From Chryseobacterium caseinilyticum (GTDB taxonomy: Bacteria > Bacteroidota > Bacteroidia > Flavobacteriales > Weeksellaceae): 64,000 nucleotides of DNA. The DNA lies in assembly GCF_014837145.1 (NCBI RefSeq), contig NZ_JACYFS010000001.1:310001-374000 (forward strand), given 5' to 3'. Position 1 is the stretch's first letter. Each line of letters opens with the position of its first letter. The position numbers were made by a program, and so were the translations under genes. Shown here piece by piece: positions 58,649 through 64,000 of the stretch. The notes below the pieces were generated by a model. That model had not been told where the DNA came from. It did no database searches and saw only the letters and a program-made list of their open reading frames with translations.

Positions 58649-61600
58649 ATGGCCAAAGTAATATCGGATGAGATCCTCAAGCTAAAGATTGTTGTCAATG
58701 GTGATGAAGCACAGAAGCGAGTGCTTGATCTCGAGAAGGCAAACAACGTTCTTTCGCTTCGTCTTAAAGATCTCAACGAAAAGCAGAAGGAACTCCGGAA
58801 GCACAGAAAAAAAGATTCTGAAGAATACAAACAGAATGAGCGTGAGATAAGGATGCTTACTGCTGCGTTCGATGCAAACAGGGAAAAGATTGATGATGAA
58901 ATCAGATCGATGAACATCATGAATCTTACGATGGAGCAGTTAACAAGGAGAGCTAATGATCTGCGGTTTGCTATGAATCATATGGCAGACGGGGCGGGGC
59001 TTGATGCGGCTCGTGCTGAGTATCAGGCAATGCAGGATAGACTCAGACAACTGCGTAATGGTGCGGATGATTCCTCTTGGTCTATCAGGAACTTATCGGA
59101 CAGGTTTAATCAGTATTCTGGTATTGCTGTGGCTGTGGCTGCTTCTTTAGCTGGTGTTGCAATCAGCATTCAGCAGACTATCGACATGAACAATAAGATG
59201 GCAGATGCTCAGACAGCAGTTGCCAAAACAACTGGCATGACCAAGCAGGAAGTAAATGATCTGGCTGCTGCTTACTCAGACTTTGATACACGTACAAGTA
59301 AGATAGATCTACTGAAGATCTCTACTGTAGGTGGGCGTCTGGGCGTGCCTAAGGAAGAAATTAAAGATTTTACACAGGTGGTAGATCAGGCGTATGTAGC
59401 GTTAGGCGATTCGTTTGAGGGTGGTGTAGAAAAGGTTGCTGAGAAGATTGGTATGATCAAAGGATTATTTGATGGGACTAAGGAGCTCAACTATGCCGAG
59501 GCTATTAATATGATTGGTTCTGCCATGAATGAGTTGGGAGCAGATGGTGCTGCATCCGAACAAAATATAGCTGACTTTACTTTAAGAGTGGGGCAACTAC
59601 CTGAGAGGCTTAAACCGTCGGTGGCTGAAACTATGGCCTTAGGTGCTGCTTTTGAAGAAAGTGGTGTTGACGCTGAGAGGGCTTCTTCAGGATATTCTAA
59701 GTTCGTTAGGGTAGCTGCTAAGGAGACGGCTGCCTTTGCTCAGGTAATGGGTATTTCACAAAAAGAAGTTGAAAAATTAATTAATCAAGATCCTTTACAG
59801 TTCTTCTTGAAGTTCAGTGAGGGAGCAAAAGGTTTGGATGCAACTGTCTTGTCTTCTATTCTGGACGGGTTGAAGCTTAACGATAATGAAGTAATCTCCA
59901 TCATTGGATCTGCTTCTGAAAATACTGATCGTTTCCGTAAATCAATTGAATTATCAAATCAGGCTTTATCCGATGCAACATCATTGCAGTTGGAGTTTGA
60001 TCAGGTCAATAATAATGCTGCAGGTATTTACGATAAAGTTCGTAAAAAGTTTGTGGCAATGTTCACCAGCGATACAGTTGCTAAGTCTTTAAACTGGACG
60101 ATATCCACAATAGGTAAGATGCTTGGCGTTGTTGAAGATACTGAAGGAGGTGTAACCAGGTTTCGTGATTCACTATTATTCCTTGTGAAAATTCTAACCA
60201 TAGTGGTAGTGTCAATTTTCAGTTACAATACGGCATTGAAGCTTTCCGAACTTACAATGATCAGCATTCGTGAAAGGTTGTTAGCTTATACAGCAGTTCA
60301 GAAAGTAAGTGAGCTCTTAAATAAGACTGGGGCATTTGCTCAGAATATTTGGAATGCCACCATTGGCTATGGTACGTTGGCGTTGGCGCGATTGACAGGG
60401 AGTACAAACCTCCAGACTGCTGCTCAGCAAAGATTGAATTTGGTAACGGCGGCAAATCCATGGGGTGCTGTTCTGGCGGTGGTGACTGCCGTGGTTACTG
60501 CTTATATGCTCTTTAGAAAAAGTACTGATGAATTGCGTGAAGCTGAAAAGAAAAGATTTGAAGAATCAATTCGTTACGAAATTGCACAACGGGAGGGTAT
60601 TCAGAAAGGTAAGACAGCTGTTGAAGAGTATAAAAACAGTGTCGCAAATCTCACCGCTGTTCTGCGTGATGAAAATGTAAGTCAGGATCTTCGTAAAAAG
60701 GCTTATGAGGCTTTGATTAAAATGCATCCGGAGTTTATGGGCACCGTTAATAAAGAATACATTGCCACAAAGGAACTTGCGCGAGTATATCAGGAGTTAG
60801 CTAGTCAGATCGATTTGTCGGCTCGAATTAGAGCTAGAGCAGCTGCAAAACAAAGTTTGTACGATGACAATGCAAAAATGGAGTTGGAGTATGCCAAAGG
60901 AGCTGCAGCAAGGGAGAAGGAACAACGGGAAAGAAATCAATACCGTGAAAAGTACAACTATAGCAAGGAGCGCGGTGATTCAGCTGTAAGGATGTTCGGA
61001 AGCTTTGAAGAACACAACAAAGGTGCTGAGTTATTAAATCAGATCAATTCAAATAATAAATTACTTCGTCAATATAATGAGGCGGATAAGCAGCGAATTT
61101 TCTATCTGCAGACAGCATTGCAAAGTGTTAAGGGTGCTAAGCGAAAAGAAGTTGAAATGGAGTTGTATGCATTACTGGGAGTCGAAGCTGAAGAAAAACC
61201 AGACTTTAAATCAAACTACAAAGCATTACCTGACAAAGAGAAAAAACCTAAGAAAGAAAAGAAATCAGCGGAAGAAAGTGAATATGAGAAAATGCGAAAA
61301 CGAATTCTTTCGCATAAGGAAGATTATGATCAGAAAGAGGTAGATCTGGAAGCGCAAAAGCAAATTGCTATTTCTGAAAACCAGAAGGAAGGTTATGAGA
61401 AGGAACGTGCAATGATAATTGCTGAGGAAGGTAAGAAGCAGGCCGATCTTGACAAAATGAAGTTTAGCGATGGTGATTTTGATGATATCGACAAGATTAT
61501 AGCCAGAGAAAAAGGAGCCTTGCAAAAACAGTTCATTGAGATAAAGAACCAATGGATAAGAGAAAATGCAATTGTTGATGAGATAAAGGAGCAGGAGAAG

Positions 61601-62995
61601 GAAAAAACCAATATAAAACTTCTTGCTCTTGATGATAAATATCTCATGTTGGATTATAAACAGCAGGAGGAGGCTCTTCAGAAAAGAGTAAATCTTATTA
61701 CTCGGGAGCAAAATCAAACATTAGCTGCAGCTCAGTCTGTAGAACAGCAAAAAGCATTTTTAGCTAGCAAGGGTTATTCCGATAGTTCTTTGGCTATGAT
61801 CACGACCTGGGAAGAAGGGAAGGCTAAAATTGAGAAATATTATCAGCAAAAAGCTTTAGAAGAGCAATTGAATTTCCTGCAGGATCAGATCGCAATGTTT
61901 GATATGATGATGGAGGTGACTCCGGCATTTATCACCGATGACCAGATTGAAACTATTCAAGCATATAGGGATAAGATAGCAGCCTTACTCCTTGAAGTTA
62001 CAAAACTCAAAAAAGGTGAAGAGCAAAAGCTGGGCGGCAAGCTTTCTTCTTTTGGAACTGGCACCACTGATCTATTTGGACTTTCGCCTGATCAGTGGAA
62101 AGCGATGTTTACCAACACTGATAATCTTTCTGAGAAAATTCAGAAGATTGGCGCAGCTATACAGGTTGCACAAAGTATGTTTGGTGCATATGCCAATTTC
62201 GTTCAGAATAATGAGAAACGCATGCTCACTCAGATGGAAGTTTCTTCCGAGCGCAAAAAGAAGCGATTGAAAAACCAATTGGATTCCGGAGTGATTTCTC
62301 AGGAAGAATACAAAAAGCAATCACTTTTAATCGATGCGGAATTAGATAATAAAAAAGCTCAGATTGAGTATCAGGCAGCCAAAAGACAACGAGATATCCA
62401 AATAGCTCAGGCAATTGCCGGAGTAGCAATGTCAGTCATTAATGCAGCTCAAACTGCTCCGTTCTTTCCGGTTGGTTTAGCAATGACTGTTGTGGCTGCC
62501 GCAATGGGTGCAGTTCAATTAAGCACCATTATGGGTACTCCATTGCCATCTGCTCCGGGTGCGGAAGAAGGATTTTATCCTGTGCTTCGTCAGCAGGACA
62601 ATAAACTTTTCAATGCGAGAAAACGAAGATCTAAGACAGGTGTATATAATGAACCAACTATGTTGGTCGGCGAAGGTGGTGCATCTATGCCGGAACTCGT
62701 GGTTTCCGGAAAAACGTTAAAAAGGATTGATCCTAAAGTAAATCGCATGTATATGAACGAAATTCAAAGAATTGAAGGCTTTGAAAATGGTCTTTATCCT
62801 GGAGGAAATCAATCTTCAGGTAATGATGATTTGATGATTAGGATGATTGGTGTACTCGAAGAAAGTAACGCTGTAATGCGGGACCTTCGTGATAAGGGAG
62901 TGACTGGACGTTTTGTAAAAAATGCCAGAAACGGAAAAGACCTTGATGAAACTCAAAATATGTATAAAGAATTAAGAAATAAAAGCAAACATTAA
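58649..62995 (+). CDS. Tail tape-measure protein (TP901-like)
   Basis: A 1448-residue protein from ATG 58649. It has an N-terminal coiled-coil (about 20-150), a TP901-type core with GISQKEVEKLIN and FLKFSEGAKGLDATVLSSILDGL-like repeats (quoted in part), hydrophobic segments (about 510-535 and 600-640) and a long charged coiled-coil region. A C-terminal Ala/Gly-rich hydrophobic stretch follows. Tape-measure length sets tail length; this size predicts a long-tailed siphovirus or myovirus. The upstream extension to 58520 overlaps promoter 5. Confidence 0.88.
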   Translation: MAKVISDEILKLKIVVNGDEAQKRVLDLEKANNVLSLRLKDLNEKQKELRKHRKKDSEEYKQNEREIRMLTAAFDANREKIDDEIRSMNIMNLTMEQLTRRANDLRFAMNHMADGAGLDAARAEYQAMQDRLRQLRNGADDSSWSIRNLSDRFNQYSGIAVAVAASLAGVAISIQQTIDMNNKMADAQTAVAKTTGMTKQEVNDLAAAYSDFDTRTSKIDLLKISTVGGRLGVPKEEIKDFTQVVDQAYVALGDSFEGGVEKVAEKIGMIKGLFDGTKELNYAEAINMIGSAMNELGADGAASEQNIADFTLRVGQLPERLKPSVAETMALGAAFEESGVDAERASSGYSKFVRVAAKETAAFAQVMGISQKEVEKLINQDPLQFFLKFSEGAKGLDATVLSSILDGLKLNDNEVISIIGSASENTDRFRKSIELSNQALSDATSLQLEFDQVNNNAAGIYDKVRKKFVAMFTSDTVAKSLNWTISTIGKMLGVVEDTEGGVTRFRDSLLFLVKILTIVVVSIFSYNTALKLSELTMISIRERLLAYTAVQKVSELLNKTGAFAQNIWNATIGYGTLALARLTGSTNLQTAAQQRLNLVTAANPWGAVLAVVTAVVTAYMLFRKSTDELREAEKKRFEESIRYEIAQREGIQKGKTAVEEYKNSVANLTAVLRDENVSQDLRKKAYEALIKMHPEFMGTVNKEYIATKELARVYQELASQIDLSARIRARAAAKQSLYDDNAKMELEYAKGAAAREKEQRERNQYREKYNYSKERGDSAVRMFGSFEEHNKGAELLNQINSNNKLLRQYNEADKQRIFYLQTALQSVKGAKRKEVEMELYALLGVEAEEKPDFKSNYKALPDKEKKPKKEKKSAEESEYEKMRKRILSHKEDYDQKEVDLEAQKQIAISENQKEGYEKERAMIIAEEGKKQADLDKMKFSDGDFDDIDKIIAREKGALQKQFIEIKNQWIRENAIVDEIKEQEKEKTNIKLLALDDKYLMLDYKQQEEALQKRVNLITREQNQTLAAAQSVEQQKAFLASKGYSDSSLAMITTWEEGKAKIEKYYQQKALEEQLNFLQDQIAMFDMMMEVTPAFITDDQIETIQAYRDKIAALLLEVTKLKKGEEQKLGGKLSSFGTGTTDLFGLSPDQWKAMFTNTDNLSEKIQKIGAAIQVAQSMFGAYANFVQNNEKRMLTQMEVSSERKKKRLKNQLDSGVISQEEYKKQSLLIDAELDNKKAQIEYQAAKRQRDIQIAQAIAGVAMSVINAAQTAPFFPVGLAMTVVAAAMGAVQLSTIMGTPLPSAPGAEEGFYPVLRQQDNKLFNARKRRSKTGVYNEPTMLVGEGGASMPELVVSGKTLKRIDPKVNRMYMNEIQRIEGFENGLYPGGNQSSGNDDLMIRMIGVLEESNAVMRDLRDKGVTGRFVKNARNGKDLDETQNMYKELRNKSKH

Positions 62996-62998
62996 ATT

Positions 62999-64000
62999 AT
63001 GCCACTTCCAAATCAAAACCCGGGGGGAACTCCTTATTTATTTTTAGCTGAAACCGTTACGAGCAATGTAGATTATCAGTATGGCAGCGGAGTAATTCCT
63101 CCGGACGTCAAGATCACTTTGAATGGTCGAATGAACGCTTATGCAAATTACAAGATTAAAATATTTGTTAGCATCGCCAATACGAATGTTTCTTTTGTGC
63201 AAACGATGATTGCGGGTAATGTAGTTACAGAGCTGACAGGTCCTTCCGGAAATATAAATCGGGATGTATTTGCTAATTTTTTCGATGTTGATCAGTTGGC
63301 ACCAGGTATCTATGACGTATCAATGAATTTTGAATTGTATGGCGTTAACAATGCCGGAGAGCATATGACTGATTCTGCATTTGCATGGTTCTCATTCAAT
63401 GTTATAGGGAACGCGAATCCTATCAATACTGATAAGCCGGTTTATAAATTAATTTACAATAGACAGACAAATCAGCTATCGGGAGATACTGTTGTAAACA
63501 TTACAGGTAACAATGATAATCTTCCATTACGTTTTTTTAATAATCTTGCCATTCTGAAGGCTGTGGATCCAATTAATAACAATTCGTTTGTTTTAGAAGA
63601 AAATACACCTTTGTCCGGCAATTCAAATTTGCCACTTGAAGGAATTTATGAGATAAGCTGCAGTATTTTTAAAAAAAATGTTGGTAGTCCTGATGTTAAT
63701 GTTAAATCATTTCTGATTCAATTGATAGTACTGAATGGCGACATGGTGGTTTTTCCTGCCGATTTCAGTTTTTCTTTGATGCAGTCCTTAAATGAGGTAA
63801 AAAGTCAGGCGATATCAATAATTAATCCATACAACAAAGTTTTTACAATCGAAGGTCCTAATTGGTTGAACTTCTCGGCAGCGGGCGGTTCTGGAACCGT
63901 CGATATTGTTGCGTCAACATTAAATTCAATGATGATTCCTGTTGGTAATTATTCCGCTAATGTCATTGTGAAGTATGACAATAAAGAAATTTTGGTGCCG
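62999..64000 (+). CDS. Distal tail protein with BACON-like domains (runs off window)
   Basis: The frame opens with ATG 62999, three bases after the tape-measure stop, and has no stop before the window end (over 330 residues). It is beta-rich. NWLNFSAAGGSGTVDIVAS and a following IPVGNYSANVIVKY resemble BACON/Ig-like domains that bind carbohydrate or mucin in Bacteroidota phages and hosts. Being right after the tape measure, it is probably a distal tail or baseplate component. The N-terminal MPLPNQNPGGTPYLF is not informative. Confidence 0.7.
   Translation, partial: MPLPNQNPGGTPYLFLAETVTSNVDYQYGSGVIPPDVKITLNGRMNAYANYKIKIFVSIANTNVSFVQTMIAGNVVTELTGPSGNINRDVFANFFDVDQLAPGIYDVSMNFELYGVNNAGEHMTDSAFAWFSFNVIGNANPINTDKPVYKLIYNRQTNQLSGDTVVNITGNNDNLPLRFFNNLAILKAVDPINNNSFVLEENTPLSGNSNLPLEGIYEISCSIFKKNVGSPDVNVKSFLIQLIVLNGDMVVFPADFSFSLMQSLNEVKSQAISIINPYNKVFTIEGPNWLNFSAAGGSGTVDIVASTLNSMMIPVGNYSANVIVKYDNKEILVP

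Noticed and set aside
61265..61717. 150-codon minus-strand open frame
   Set aside because: Leucine/isoleucine-rich shadow of the tape-measure coiled-coil region.
22000..64000. Mu-like or integrative-conjugative origin of the element
   Set aside because: No transposase, relaxase or conjugation genes; capsid, portal, terminase and tape measure mark a tailed phage. The integrase may lie beyond the window.

Overview
The window looks like a flavobacterial (Bacteroidota) chromosome, most likely a Chryseobacterium-type member of the Weeksellaceae, that ends inside a large tailed-phage prophage. The pointers are the low-GC, A-rich intergenic DNA, promoters of the TTTG-N19-TAnnTTTG type, the lack of clear Shine-Dalgarno sequences, a split KdpD, and porin, BACON-like and GH108 proteins typical of this phylum.

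Left part, 1-21.9 kb, host DNA. It opens with the tail of an outer-membrane porin, a stand-alone KdpD N-terminal sensor and a HAMP-PAS histidine kinase, i.e. the end of a kdp-type potassium locus. A broken alpha/beta hydrolase follows. Then comes a 15-kb molybdenum-hydroxylase island on one strand: an isoquinoline-oxidoreductase-like enzyme with its own c-type cytochrome (4.3-7.6 kb), a maturation run (XdhC, MoaA, MocA-like, MoeA, TauE/SafE permease, a secreted SUOX-like protein, MoaD, MoeB-rhodanese, MoaE, a MoaC-MoaB fusion; 7.7-15.5 kb) and a PaoABC-like three-subunit aldehyde oxidoreductase (15.7-19.4 kb). A cysteine desulfurase faces it from the other strand and could supply sulfur. Next is a junkyard of decayed secreted genes (a frameshifted carboxymuconolactone decarboxylase and a cupin cut off from its signal peptide).

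Right part, about 22 kb to the window end, prophage. A leftward XRE repressor faces a rightward early operon, with the promoter and repeated operator-like sites between them. Early genes include a LuxR-HTH protein, two degenerate tRNA-like sequences, an HNH protein, a 1011-aa primase-helicase, a small HTH protein and many short unknown genes. A 450-bp non-coding region packed with TATTACA/TGTAATA half-sites separates early from late genes. Late genes then run rightward: a structural protein and tail fibres (one a GDSL/discoidin hydrolase), a lysis cassette (two membrane proteins, a spanin-like protein, a GH108 endolysin), S49 protease, scaffold-capsid fusion, a paralogue of the first structural protein, portal, connector and head-completion proteins, a structured ncRNA candidate, a PLD-like protein, terminase, a HEPN-like protein, an opposite-strand accessory cassette with a SymE-like protein, the tape measure, and a distal tail protein running off the window. 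No integrase or transposase is present, so the right end lies outside.

Most striking signals: (i) five late transcription units all begin with the same phage-specific promoter, T-tract + GTGTAACA + exactly 25 bp + TTTG; (ii) a roughly 150-nt RNA candidate with its own promoter, a 15-bp closing stem, three internal hairpins (one with a GAAA loop) and a terminator, whose 3' arm is complementary to the start codon region of the next gene; (iii) several late genes whose ATG lies 2-4 nt after the -7 element, implying leaderless mRNAs; (iv) paired tRNA-like sequences with non-pairing anticodon arms; (v) a dense iteron field also found before a small phage HTH gene.
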